NCBI RefSeq assembly: GCF_001444505.1
Contig: NZ_LNDJ01000096.1
Coordinates: 1-64,000 of the forward strand
Direction of reading: 5' to 3'
Length of the DNA stretch: 64,000 nt
Origin: Psychrobacter piscatorii
GTDB taxonomy: Bacteria; Pseudomonadota; Gammaproteobacteria; Pseudomonadales; Moraxellaceae
In this document: positions 26,327 through 34,990 of the stretch, one piece after another
Layout: each line of letters opens with the position of its first letter
Position numbering within the stretch: position 1 is the first letter of the stretch
Program-made: the position numbers and the translations under genes
Notes under the pieces: model-generated
What the model was told of the DNA's origin: nothing
Seen by the model: only the letters and a program-made list of their open reading frames with translations
Database searches by the model: none

Positions 26327-27712
26327 ATGTCCAATATTGTACTTGCTATTACTGGCGGTATCGCCGCTTATAAATCTGCTATATTTGCCCGCTTGTTGAT
26401 TAAGGCAGGCTTTGATGTGCGCGTCATTATGACGACAGGCGCACAAGCATTTATCACACCGCTGACTCTGCAAGCGTTGACGGGTAACGAGGTGCATGTC
26501 TCATTACTCGATGAGCAGGCAGAAGCTGGGATGGGGCACATTGAGCTGGCTAAATGGGCGGACTTAATTGTCATTGCCCCTGCGTCCGCCAATACGCTCG
26601 CACGTCTGGCTATGGGAATGGCTGATGATTTGTTGACCACAGTGTGCCTTGCCACAACCGCACCAGTCATTATCGCTCCTGCGATGAATCAGCAGATGTG
26701 GGCGCATCCTGCGGTAAATCTGAATGTACAAACCCTGCGTGATATGAACTATCAGATTATCCAGCCAGCTAGCGGTGAGCAAGCGTGTGGTGACGTGGGC
26801 GCAGGGCGGCTGCCTGAGCCTGAGCAGTTGTTGGCCGAAGTGCTCTTGTTCAAAGCAATGAACACGACGCCGCAATTATTAGCAAGTAAAAGAGTGGTCA
26901 TTACCGCAGGACCTACAGTAGAAGCAATCGATCCTGTGCGCTATTTGTCCAATCATTCTTCAGGAAAAATGGGCTTTGCTTTAGCGCGCGCTTGTGTGGC
27001 GGCTGGCGCAGAGGTGATCCTAATCGCTGGTGGTAAAGTGGCATTGCCCACGCCACTTAATGTCACACGAATTGATGTGCTGTCTGCCAAAGATATGCTG
27101 ATCGCTGCCCAGCAATGTGTGGATGGTACGCATAGCGAGCTTCAATTGGATCTTGAAGATGAGCATGACCATTCTCATGAGCACGCACATGAACATAATC
27201 ATTCTCACACTCATGAGCACCATCATAGCGATTGTGGTTGCGGTGATGAGCATGAACTACCGCAGGCTTATACTGAACACCAATTCGTAAAGGCAGATAT
27301 CTTTATCGCGACCGCCGCAGTAGCAGATTATCGTACCATCGATGCCGCACCGCAAAAAATTAAAAAGACGCAAGATGCTATGAATCTCAGCTTGGTTAAA
27401 AACCCTGATATTTTAGCGACGATTTCTCTTGCTCATCCAGAACTGTTTGTCGTTGGTTTTGCCGCAGAAACACAGGATGTCGAGCGTTATGCGCGTGGTA
27501 AGCTAGCTGCAAAAGCGCTAGATATGATTGCCTGTAACGATGTCTCACGGGCAGATATTGGTTTTGCTAGTGACGATAATGCCATGCAGGTATTTTTCTC
27601 TGAGCGCTATGAGCGTGATGCGATAACGTTAGACAAAGCCAGCAAAGACAAGATCGCTGAGCAGTTAGCCAGTATTATTGGTGAAACAATCGCTCAACGT
27701 CAAAACAGCTAG
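26327..27712 (+). CDS. coaBC: CoaBC: phosphopantothenoylcysteine decarboxylase/phosphopantothenate-cysteine ligase
   Basis: A 461-residue bifunctional enzyme of coenzyme A synthesis; E. coli's is about 406. CoaC half: flavoprotein fold with TGGIAAYK, catalytic His71 (GMGHIELAKWAD), PASANT (85-90), APAMNQQMW and Cys154 in SGEQACGD. CoaB half begins near 188: ITAGPTVEAIDPVRYLSNHSSGKMG over two strands, then AAVADYR and the lysines of QKIKK (344-347). Between the helix ending near 265 and the strand DIFIATAAVADYR sits an about 45-residue insertion with about 13 His, 2 Cys and many Glu/Asp residues (278-310). No frame change accompanies it. The ribosome binding site is weak. Confidence 0.94.
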   Translation: MSNIVLAITGGIAAYKSAIFARLLIKAGFDVRVIMTTGAQAFITPLTLQALTGNEVHVSLLDEQAEAGMGHIELAKWADLIVIAPASANTLARLAMGMADDLLTTVCLATTAPVIIAPAMNQQMWAHPAVNLNVQTLRDMNYQIIQPASGEQACGDVGAGRLPEPEQLLAEVLLFKAMNTTPQLLASKRVVITAGPTVEAIDPVRYLSNHSSGKMGFALARACVAAGAEVILIAGGKVALPTPLNVTRIDVLSAKDMLIAAQQCVDGTHSELQLDLEDEHDHSHEHAHEHNHSHTHEHHHSDCGCGDEHELPQAYTEHQFVKADIFIATAAVADYRTIDAAPQKIKKTQDAMNLSLVKNPDILATISLAHPELFVVGFAAETQDVERYARGKLAAKALDMIACNDVSRADIGFASDDNAMQVFFSERYERDAITLDKASKDKIAEQLASIIGETIAQRQNS

Positions 27713-27754
27713 TGGTATAAATATAGGCGCTGAGCCTCAAATGGTATAAACAAT

Positions 27755-28537
27755 ATGACCAACATAGCTGGTAACGATAGCACTCAGATGCTAGTGCTGA
27801 CGCTCATTTTTGCGCTGGCATCGCTGCTACACGGTATTAGCGGACTTGGTGCGACGCTCGTCACGACTACCGCGCTTGCTAGCATGTACCCATTGCCATA
27901 TGCCATTGTATTGGTGATTTTCCCCTCGCTAGTGGTTAATGTCATGACTTGGCTAGCAGGTGGTGAGCGCACCATTTGGCAAAACTTTATCTACTATGGC
28001 AGACGCTATTGGCTGCTTGCGCTTACCAGCTTGCTAGGCAGTATTCTAGGTGCGAAGCTACTGCTATGGGTCGATAGCGCTTATATCCTTTTGTTGTTGG
28101 CGGCGGTCATTACCTTTTACGTCGTGAGTAGCTTGCTCGGCAAACAAATTCGCTTACCAGATACGAAGCCCATGTTGATTGCTGTTGGTTTTGGTGCAGG
28201 CGTCATTGGCGGCTCAACCAATGCGATGTCGACCATTCTGATGATGTATCTACTCTCTGCAAGTGACGATAAAAACACCATCGCCAAAGTGGGTAACATG
28301 TGTTATTTCTTAGGCAAAGTGGCACAAATTATCGTGTTGCGTGAGCCTATCATGGCATTGAGTAGCGGTGAGTGGCAGCTGATAGCCTTGCTCAGTGTAA
28401 TATCTATTGTTACGCTTTTAGTCGGAATTCGTCTACGTCGTTATTTGCCACAAGCGCGTTTTCGTCAGCTTATTTTATTGATTCTAGTCGTGCTTGGAAT
28501 ACGCGTGGGCTGGCAAGGCGTGATGGCGTTTTTGTAG
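27755..28537 (+). CDS. TauE/SafE (TSUP) family membrane exporter, copy 2
   Basis: A 260-residue TSUP-family membrane protein with about eight hydrophobic segments: HGISGLGATLVTTTALA in the first repeat, AGVIGGSTNAMSTILMMYLL in the second. It is only distantly related to the copy at 19.5 kb. It follows coaBC by 42 bases on the same strand, so the two could be cotranscribed. Substrate unknown; sulfite or sulfonates are typical of the family. Confidence 0.87.
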   Translation: MTNIAGNDSTQMLVLTLIFALASLLHGISGLGATLVTTTALASMYPLPYAIVLVIFPSLVVNVMTWLAGGERTIWQNFIYYGRRYWLLALTSLLGSILGAKLLLWVDSAYILLLLAAVITFYVVSSLLGKQIRLPDTKPMLIAVGFGAGVIGGSTNAMSTILMMYLLSASDDKNTIAKVGNMCYFLGKVAQIIVLREPIMALSSGEWQLIALLSVISIVTLLVGIRLRRYLPQARFRQLILLILVVLGIRVGWQGVMAFL

Positions 28538-28580
28538 TATGGTCAGTAATAAACAGAATCAAACCATCAACTATTACGGG

Positions 28581-28644
28581 CTACTGGTATAAATCTTGCT
28601 TGCGTGCTGCTATCGTTCGATGCAGCACAAACAACCTCCCAGTA
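28581..28644. repeat. nested inverted repeats between convergent genes
   Basis: Outer arms CTACTGG (28581-28587) and CCAGTAG (28638-28644) enclose a long hairpin GTGCTGC-T-ATCG-TT-CGAT-GCAGCAC (28604-28628). There is no T-run, so it is not a standard terminator. It could be a structured 3' end, a protein-binding site or a REP-like element. Confidence 0.5.
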
Positions 28645-28692
28645 GCACTGACTCGGTTTAAAGTAAGTTGACTATAGGGAGTGTTTTTCAGG

Positions 28693-28899
28693 TTAGCGAT
28701 TGAATAAATTTAACACGATGGTCGCGATAACACTGATAACTACCATAGTGACCGCTGGAAAATAAACCCGAGTATTGCCTGAGGTGTGCTTAATATCGCC
28801 TGGCAGATTACCTATCCAAGAAAACGCGCTAGGAAACAGCAGCCAAATAACCCCGATAATGACCAGTACAGCCCCTATAATAATCAATATTTTTGCCAT
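28693..28899 (-). CDS. DUF2905 small membrane protein
   Basis: A 68-residue protein with two membrane helices (about 4-22 and 47-64) separated by the family's conserved FSWIGNLPGDIKHTSGN...VYFPA segment. This is the DUF2905 pattern. Function unknown. It is 56 bases downstream of the deacetylase-family gene on the same strand and may share its transcript. Confidence 0.85.
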   Translation of the reverse strand: MAKILIIIGAVLVIIGVIWLLFPSAFSWIGNLPGDIKHTSGNTRVYFPAVTMVVISVIATIVLNLFNR

Positions 28900-28955
28900 A
28901 TAAGCCTCGCTAATCTTATTTTACTCTTTTGTCTCCACCATACATGCGCTGAACC

Positions 28956-29873
28956 TTAACCAGCTATTTCACCAAAATACAGCTGCTGTGCCACTCGAAA
29001 GGTATTGCAGTGCGCTTCGACCACATCTTCAATATCTTCTGAATAACCACCGCCCATGACAATAGCGACTGGAATGCTAGCGGCTTTTGCTTGCTCAAGC
29101 ACATATTCATCACGAGCTTTGCAGCCTGCTTGCGTTAAGCCAAGTTTACCCAGTTTATCGGTAGCGAGTACATCGACAGCAGATTGATAAAAGATCATAT
29201 CGGGCGCAACCTCGCTAATTAGGCGTGGGAGTGTGTCTTTTAATATCTCTAGATATTCGTCATCACCAGCATCGTTTTCCAATTCAATGTCTAGGTCTGA
29301 TACTTGCTTACGAAAAGGATAATTCTTAGCGCCATGCATACTAAAGACAAAAACGCGTGGCTCGTCACGCATGATGCTGGCGTTGCCATTGCCCTGATGA
29401 ACATCCAAATCCACAATCAAAATTTTCTTCGCTTGTCCGCGATTTAATAATAAATTGCTAGCGATACAGACATCGTTGAACACACAAAACCCTTCGCCAT
29501 GATCGGCAAAAGAATGATGGGTGCCGCCTGCAACATTCATGGCCACACCATATTGCTGAGCATATAGCGCGCACTCATAAGTTGCATGGGCGATATAGCG
29601 ACCGCGCTCCACCAACTGCGGTGTCATCTCAAACCCAATCGCTCGTGCCGCCTTTCGCGGCAGGGTTTGGGTTTTGAGCTGATACCAGTACTTTGCTGTA
29701 TGAGTGGTCAAAACCTCCTCTTCGCTTAAGCAGGCAGGGGCAAAGAAGTTATCTTGACTGATCGTGCCCTCACTCAATAAGCGCTCCGGAATCAAGATGT
29801 ATTTTTGCATGGGGAAACGGTGCTTTTCGGGCACAGAGTAGCGAAAGACGTCAGAGTAGGCAATTTTTAGCAT
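28956..29873 (-). CDS. histone-deacetylase-family (AcuC/HDAC-like) deacetylase
   Basis: A 305-residue arginase/deacetylase-fold enzyme. Catalytic dyad His119-His120 (GGTHHSF), zinc ligands Asp157, His159 (DLDVHQGNGN) and Asp234 (SAVD), and the transition-state Tyr277 in GGGYS. Bacterial relatives remove acyl groups from proteins, acetylpolyamines or other small molecules; the substrate cannot be told here. It contains short loops and all active-site residues, so it should be active. It may be cotranscribed with the DUF2905 gene downstream. Confidence 0.92.
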   Translation of the reverse strand: MLKIAYSDVFRYSVPEKHRFPMQKYILIPERLLSEGTISQDNFFAPACLSEEEVLTTHTAKYWYQLKTQTLPRKAARAIGFEMTPQLVERGRYIAHATYECALYAQQYGVAMNVAGGTHHSFADHGEGFCVFNDVCIASNLLLNRGQAKKILIVDLDVHQGNGNASIMRDEPRVFVFSMHGAKNYPFRKQVSDLDIELENDAGDDEYLEILKDTLPRLISEVAPDMIFYQSAVDVLATDKLGKLGLTQAGCKARDEYVLEQAKAASIPVAIVMGGGYSEDIEDVVEAHCNTFRVAQQLYFGEIAG

Positions 29874-29982
29874 AAGAATTCTAGCTTAATATTGATGGTT
29901 TTTTGGATATGCAAATAGATAGATGAGCGACCGCTAAGTGCGGCCTCATTGCGTAAACTATATGAGTGAATAAACTGACGCA

Positions 29983-30756
29983 TTACTGAACAAACTGCGT
30001 CGGTAAAAAGAATGTGCGTGCATCTGATTGCTGGCGCAGCTCTGTCAGTAATGTCTGCATATCTTCAGCAGGGTTCTGATTATTAATCAAGTCGCCAAAT
30101 AGCTCGCTTGCAACCGTGGTCATCGCAACGACACTTTGTAGTGAGTGCTCAATGATCTCAGTATCGATACCAACCGCTTCGACATCGATCGCATTTTTGT
30201 AGCGTATTTCCCCATCATTGACATCCATCTCTAGGTTGCCAATAAGCATGTCATAGTTAATTTGAGTGATGAGTAGTAGGGCAGCGCTCTGATGACTCTC
30301 TGGTATCAAAAATGGCAAAATGCCATAGATTGCTAACAGTTTATTTTTTTCCTGAACACGAAACAGGTAACCACAGTCTATTTTTTTATGACGCATTCTT
30401 AGGGATAAATGATGCGATTGCTGGCTGTCGCCGGTTTTGGGACGATAGTGCGTATAGTGCCATTGTTTGTCATTGAAGTATTGGTTTAGACAGTCAACAA
30501 TGGGCGTGTCACTATGATTTTGTGGTTCTGAACTTGGGTTGTCAGTTTTAAGGTGAGACGCATTTGCTTGCGCTTTCTCGTTGCTTTGAGTAGTATCGTC
30601 TTTGGGTGCAGTTTTAGAGGTAGTATTATCAATGTCGCTATCAGCAAGTGATGACTGTGCTGGCTCGCTTATACCATCGATTACTGACTGCGGTGCAGAA
30701 GCCGTCAATAATCGTTTGATTTTTTGCCATAAGCTGAGTTTATTGGGTTGACTCAT
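29983..30756 (-). CDS. YbjN-domain protein with disordered N-terminal region
   Basis: A 257-residue cytosolic protein. Residues about 20-85 are low-complexity, rich in Ser, Thr, Asp and Asn. The C-terminal 170 residues look like the YbjN (sensory-transduction-like, type III chaperone-fold) domain: DCGYLFRVQEKNKLLAIYGI then LLITQINYDMLIGNLEMDVNDGEIRY over two strands. No ribosome binding site is obvious. The gene lies 30 bases after an unknown gene on the same strand, probably one operon. YbjN proteins influence motility and stress in enterics, but the mechanism is unknown. Confidence 0.75.
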   Translation of the reverse strand: MSQPNKLSLWQKIKRLLTASAPQSVIDGISEPAQSSLADSDIDNTTSKTAPKDDTTQSNEKAQANASHLKTDNPSSEPQNHSDTPIVDCLNQYFNDKQWHYTHYRPKTGDSQQSHHLSLRMRHKKIDCGYLFRVQEKNKLLAIYGILPFLIPESHQSAALLLITQINYDMLIGNLEMDVNDGEIRYKNAIDVEAVGIDTEIIEHSLQSVVAMTTVASELFGDLINNQNPAEDMQTLLTELRQQSDARTFFLPTQFVQ

Positions 30757-30786
30757 AATAGTATGCTAACAAATAGAAGTTATAGA

Positions 30787-31896
30787 TTAATCGTGATTGA
30801 GAGCCAAGCTTTCTTTAATAGTAGGCTGTGCATAGAATGCTTCTAGCATGTCACGAATATGAGCCGTTAACCAAGGCGTTTCAATGGCGTCGTATACGAT
30901 AGGTAATAGAGCGCTGCTACATTGCGCCATAGCCTCTTCATTGATATGCAAACTCGCCGCAATGGTCGCTATCGTGTCGGATTGATGATTGGCATACCAA
31001 GTATCAATACTCGCTGATACCAAACTGTGTAGATAGGGTGACAGTCGCAGGCGGTTGTAGCTTTGCTGGATACCCGCTTCGATATGGTCGATACTACTGT
31101 TATTAGGCTCATCGCTTAAGTAAGTTTGTAGCTCGCTAATCGGTTGGTCTTTAATACGATCCCAGCCCATGATGAGCAAACGCGCCACTTCTTCATTTGA
31201 CAAATGCTCTTGTGCATTGGCCTCAGCTTTGCGCGTCAAATCTTTGATATTGCGATGCAAATACGTTTGCAATTTTTCATCGAGGTTTCTATTGGTCGCT
31301 TTCTCAAACGAGCTGCGCCCAAGCTTCATCAGTTTACCAACACCGCCCGCTTTATCAAGCGTGGTCTCCATAAAATCATTGATAGCGTGATAGAGCGTTT
31401 GGGTCAATAGATCCGCAAAGGTTTCGTTACCCACCAGCGTATGAATGAGGACGTTACGCTGCTGCTCATGGCTACCAATATAGTTAGCAAGAGTCTGAAC
31501 TTGGGTGTCATCGACCAGCTCAGACAAAGGCACATTGTCATTGACTGGATGATAGATAATGGTATGCAAAATATCACGGATATCTGTACGCATCACCTCA
31601 GTCATTGGCTGATTTAACAGCCAGTCTTTCATTAAATGCTGTAAATGGTCACAGGTGATGTAATTGCTTAAGGGCTGAGCACCAAACCAGCGCCAAGCTT
31701 CCATCGATAAAGGCTCGGCCTGCTTGTGCAACCATTGCTGCATAAAATCAACTTGCGCGTCAATCAAGCTGTCTATCGTCAAGCGGCTGGTTAATGGTGC
31801 TTTTGACAAGTTGGTGTCTACATTGACACTATTAGTCTCTGCATCTGGCATTTGATTTTGGCTATCTTGTGAAGTCTGCATAGGTTTTGAAGTCAT
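30787..31896 (-). CDS. conserved hypothetical protein, all-helical
   Basis: I do not recognise a family. The 369-residue product has a low-complexity start (about 35 residues) and is then predicted mostly alpha-helical, with no signal peptide or membrane helix. Repeated patterns of short amphipathic helices are seen, for example about residues 150-250 around TLYHAINDFMETTLDKAGGVG and KLMKLGRSSFEKATNRNLDE. It is upstream of, and probably cotranscribed with, the YbjN-domain gene, and divergent from ccmA. The start has no clear ribosome binding site; the bases before it hold near-copies of TACGACCTCAAAA. Confidence 0.7.
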   Translation of the reverse strand: MTSKPMQTSQDSQNQMPDAETNSVNVDTNLSKAPLTSRLTIDSLIDAQVDFMQQWLHKQAEPLSMEAWRWFGAQPLSNYITCDHLQHLMKDWLLNQPMTEVMRTDIRDILHTIIYHPVNDNVPLSELVDDTQVQTLANYIGSHEQQRNVLIHTLVGNETFADLLTQTLYHAINDFMETTLDKAGGVGKLMKLGRSSFEKATNRNLDEKLQTYLHRNIKDLTRKAEANAQEHLSNEEVARLLIMGWDRIKDQPISELQTYLSDEPNNSSIDHIEAGIQQSYNRLRLSPYLHSLVSASIDTWYANHQSDTIATIAASLHINEEAMAQCSSALLPIVYDAIETPWLTAHIRDMLEAFYAQPTIKESLALNHD

Positions 31897-31898
31897 AT

Positions 31899-31926
31899 TT
31901 TGAGGTCGTATTTTTTTGAGGTCGTA
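31899..31926. repeat. 12-bp direct repeat before the hypothetical gene
   Basis: TTTGAGGTCGTA occurs at 31899-31910 and 31915-31926, immediately upstream of the start codon of the minus-strand gene. A partial third likeness (TTTGAAGTCAT) overlaps its start. Confidence 0.6.
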
Positions 31927-32058
31927 CTTTTTGAAGTAAGAGTAATCGACAATTTGTTATACTGTGTGTTTGTGGTGAGCATAGGGTATTATGCCACGAA
32001 CATTACCTTTGTTTGTGATGAATATTGACTGCTGCTTGATAAATAACCAGAGGTTTTG

Positions 32059-32688
32059 ATGACGGTTTTGGATACGCCTGTACTAACGCTTGATGAGATG
32101 ACGGTTCAGCGCGGCGAGATACCGCTCTGTGAAGGGGTGACGCTGTACTTGTCAGCGGGTAGTATTTGTCATCTGATTGGCGCAAATGGAACCGGAAAGA
32201 CCACGTTACTCATGCAGCTGGCAGGATTATTACCGGTTTTAACAGGTGAGATTTCTTATCAAGGTCTATCAGGTCTACCTATTCAACCGTTATATGTTTC
32301 GCACCAGCTTGGCATCCATCCAAATCTAACCGTGGCACAAAACCTGACATTTTTATTGAATTTATATGGCATCACGCCTAGCGCTACTGATATTGACGAT
32401 GCACTCACTTGGGTTGGGCTACAAGGGTTTGAAACGATCAGCTCGAGTCATCTATCCGCTGGTCAGACACGGCGCATCACACTGGCAAGATTGTATTTAT
32501 TGACGCCAGCTGTCACACCGCTGTGGTTACTTGATGAGCCGTTTACCGCGCTAGATGTCGATATGGTGGCACGTATGGAAGAACGGTTATGCGACTTTGC
32601 GCAGGCTGGCGGCTCGATACTCATGACCAGTCATCAGGCAGTAGGTGTCGCCAATCAAATGCTCGATTTGTCAGATTACATGGTCTAA
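32059..32688 (+). CDS. ccmA: CcmA, haem exporter ATP-binding subunit
   Basis: A 209-residue ABC ATPase: Walker A GANGTGKTT (41-49), signature HLSAGQTRR, Walker B LWLLDEPFTALD. ATG 32059 is used, with AGAGG just upstream, rather than the TTG one codon earlier. CcmA with CcmB, CcmC and CcmD forms the complex that loads haem onto, and releases holo, CcmE for periplasmic c-type cytochrome assembly. First gene of ccmABCDE; ccmB follows after 45 bases. Confidence 0.93.
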   Translation: MTVLDTPVLTLDEMTVQRGEIPLCEGVTLYLSAGSICHLIGANGTGKTTLLMQLAGLLPVLTGEISYQGLSGLPIQPLYVSHQLGIHPNLTVAQNLTFLLNLYGITPSATDIDDALTWVGLQGFETISSSHLSAGQTRRITLARLYLLTPAVTPLWLLDEPFTALDVDMVARMEERLCDFAQAGGSILMTSHQAVGVANQMLDLSDYMV

Positions 32689-32733
32689 ATGTGACTGCTA
32701 TCAGTACCATCAGTATCGGTAAAAGGATGAATA

Positions 32734-33480
32734 ATGACAGACAGTCCAATGCAAGTGAGCACAACCATAACCGCGAATAAAAAATCAAATGTTATTGTCA
32801 CAACGCCGCGCAGTATTGGGTTTATGCAGTTGTGGCGCCGTGAATGGCAAGTTAAGCAGCAAGGGGCGGTACAATGGTTGTACCCATTGGTACTGTTTTT
32901 AGTGATTATCACCTTGTTTCCACTAGCGGTCGGTAGTGAGCCTGCGCTTTTGCAGCGTCTTGGCGTATCAGCCGTGTGGATTGCTGCATTGCTGTCCTTG
33001 GTGATGGGTGTTGATGGCTTGTTCAAGCCTGCACTTGATAACGGTACGCTTGCGCAATTGGTCGTCGCCAAAGCATCACTACCGTTATGGGTATTGATTA
33101 GACTGGTCATTCATTGGATTTTTAGCAGTGGTATTGTGGCATTGCTTAGTCTGCTTGCTGTGCCGCTATTTCAGCTGAGTTGGTTTGAAGCGTGGATATT
33201 GATGGCGTCTATCGTGACAGGCAGTCCGATGCTTTTGATGCTATCAGCGGTCGCCAGTAGCTTAACACTGTCATTAAAAAATGGAGCGGTACTGGTACCA
33301 TTGATTGCATTGCCAATGCAGCTGCCTGTATTAATTTTTGCTACAGGCGCGGTTGATTTATTTGCCACTGGCCTGAATGGCTTACCTATCTTGGCCTTAT
33401 TACTGGCTGGAAGTATTATATCCGTCCTAGTGATGCCGTGGGTCATTGCGCTGACCCTAAAAATGTCATGGCTCAATTGA
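32734..33480 (+). CDS. ccmB: CcmB, haem exporter membrane subunit
   Basis: A 248-residue integral membrane protein with six hydrophobic segments and the family's FKPALDNGTLAQLVV...PLWVLIRLVIHWI and GSPMLLMLSAVASSLTL stretches. It is longer at the N-terminus than usual: about 30 polar residues come before RREWQVKQQGAVQWL. It is the membrane partner of CcmA. Confidence 0.9.
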   Translation: MTDSPMQVSTTITANKKSNVIVTTPRSIGFMQLWRREWQVKQQGAVQWLYPLVLFLVIITLFPLAVGSEPALLQRLGVSAVWIAALLSLVMGVDGLFKPALDNGTLAQLVVAKASLPLWVLIRLVIHWIFSSGIVALLSLLAVPLFQLSWFEAWILMASIVTGSPMLLMLSAVASSLTLSLKNGAVLVPLIALPMQLPVLIFATGAVDLFATGLNGLPILALLLAGSIISVLVMPWVIALTLKMSWLN

Positions 33481-33552
33481 CTAATGTATTTGCCAGATAT
33501 TAAAAACCCAGTTGTCTAAATCCAGTTATCTGAACGCCATGTATTAACATCG

Positions 33553-33580
33553 TGTTGAAAACGGGCAATTTTGCTATAAT
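33553..33580 (+). promoter_or_regulatory. candidate extended -10 promoter before ccmC
   Basis: TGCTATAAT (33572-33580) is an extended -10, with GTGTTG/TTGAAA 14-16 bases upstream. It would start a transcript about 90 bases before ccmC, independent of ccmAB. The 196-base ccmB-ccmC gap supports a separate start. Confidence 0.4.
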
Positions 33581-33676
33581 AGTCAATTGAATACGTAAAC
33601 AGCTCTTTGTAGATTCTATCCAGTGTTTAACGCCAGCAGGTGAGCTGATAGTGTGCTTTTATAGGCCACGTCGGTC

Positions 33677-34498
33677 ATGACCAGTAAGCTGTGTAATAGG
33701 TTTATTCCCATGCCCAACCTGAATAACGTCTCGTCTCCTAGCCTATGGCAGCGCATTTGGCAGGGCTTCTTGACCACCGTAGGCACCAAGCAGTTCTTTC
33801 AGATTTTTAGTCCTTGGGTCAAGTGGCTCGCGATATTAGCCAGTCTCTGTTTGCTCATTGGTAGCGTATGGGGTCTTGCTTTTGCGCCGCCTGATTATTT
33901 GCAGGGCAATAGCTACCGTATTATTTTTATCCATGTTCCAGCAGCCAGTCTTGCTATCTCTATCTATTTCTCCCTTGCCGTCTTGGGGGTAATTTATTTG
34001 GTATGGAAGATTAAGACGGCCAGTCTGGTCGCGCAGGCATTGGCTCCGATGGGATTTTTGCTTTGTGTGATCAGTTTGCTTACAGGTTCTATCTGGGCAA
34101 AGCCAACATGGGGTACTTACTGGGTGTGGGATGCACGCCTTACATCAATGCTGATATTGGCGTTTCTGTACGCAGGCGTAATGGCTCTGTTTGCTGCTTT
34201 TGAGCACACGGCCAATCGCGGTAAAGCGGCTGCTATTTTATCTATTGTTGGTGCGGTGAATTTACCGATTATCAAGTACTCCGTAGAATGGTGGAACACC
34301 TTGCATCAAGGGGCAACCTTTAGCCTGACCGAAGCGCCAAAGATGTCAGCAGACATGTGGATGCCGCTGCTGCTCATGATTATTGGCAGTTACTTGCTGG
34401 TTGCGACAATGGCGATTTATCGTACCAATACGCTGATCTTACATCGTGACCAAGGCAAAGCGTGGGTCAAAGAATACATTCGTGCTCAACACAAATAA
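33677..34498 (+). CDS. ccmC: CcmC, haem-handling membrane protein
   Basis: A 273-residue protein with six membrane helices and the tryptophan-rich periplasmic signature WGTYWVWDARLTS, flanked by the conserved histidines in IHVPAAS and WWNTLHQG that bind haem. CcmC attaches haem to CcmE. Alternative starts exist at the internal MPNLNN (33710). It is followed after 16 bases by ccmD. Confidence 0.94.
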   Translation: MTSKLCNRFIPMPNLNNVSSPSLWQRIWQGFLTTVGTKQFFQIFSPWVKWLAILASLCLLIGSVWGLAFAPPDYLQGNSYRIIFIHVPAASLAISIYFSLAVLGVIYLVWKIKTASLVAQALAPMGFLLCVISLLTGSIWAKPTWGTYWVWDARLTSMLILAFLYAGVMALFAAFEHTANRGKAAAILSIVGAVNLPIIKYSVEWWNTLHQGATFSLTEAPKMSADMWMPLLLMIIGSYLLVATMAIYRTNTLILHRDQGKAWVKEYIRAQHK

Positions 34499-34514
34499 CG
34501 GCTAGGAACCTACT

Positions 34515-34736
34515 ATGCAGCCTTACTTTTATAGCATATCTGAGTTTGTCGCCATGGGTAAGCATGGGGTCTTTGTATGGTCATGTTGGGCGATTACCAT
34601 CGGTGTGATGCTGGCCTTTATTATTTATAGTCGCAGACAAAGACAAGCGCTTATCAAGCAGCTGACGATTCAACAAGCACGTCAGGCACAGCGCACGACC
34701 AAAAAATCCACACCGATCACCAAGCAATCTGACTGA
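34515..34736 (+). CDS. ccmD: CcmD, small membrane subunit of the haem release complex
   Basis: A 73-residue protein: one membrane helix (about residues 20-37) after FYSISEFVAMGKHGVFVWS, the usual CcmD opening, then a basic cytoplasmic tail. An AGGAAC site precedes the ATG. It stabilises the CcmABC-CcmE complex. Confidence 0.9.
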   Translation: MQPYFYSISEFVAMGKHGVFVWSCWAITIGVMLAFIIYSRRQRQALIKQLTIQQARQAQRTTKKSTPITKQSD

Positions 34737-34890
34737 GAAAATATATTAATATCAGGGTTTTAGCGTAAGAAACTATATGCTTTTATTGACAAAAATATGA
34801 CCTCGCGAGTAGCTATAGGGCTTATTGATTTGTCCGAAAAATGCTATCATATGATCATTAGAAGATTACGATTAGAAAGATTTTTTGACA

Positions 34891-34962
34891 ATGTTTCTTG
34901 CAAGCGTTTTTCTAATCGTCGTTTCTTTAATATTTTCTGTTTTATGGGCTAATTGTATTTAA
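34891..34962 (+). CDS. possible 23-residue membrane peptide
   Basis: An ATG-TAA frame encodes [20 protein letters not shown] plus three residues, a single hydrophobic helix, in the 254-base gap between ccmD and ccmE. The ribosome binding site is poor (AGAAAGA, 12 bases away). It may be a real small membrane protein or chance; nothing else explains the gap. Confidence 0.2.
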   Translation: MFLASVFLIVVSLIFSVLWANCI

Positions 34963-34990
34963 AACAGAGACTCATCAACGAGGTAGAGGT

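Noticed and set aside
34885-34890. TTGACA hexamer before the small frame between ccmD and ccmE
   Set aside because: No acceptable -10 element lies 16-18 bases downstream, so I do not call it a promoter.
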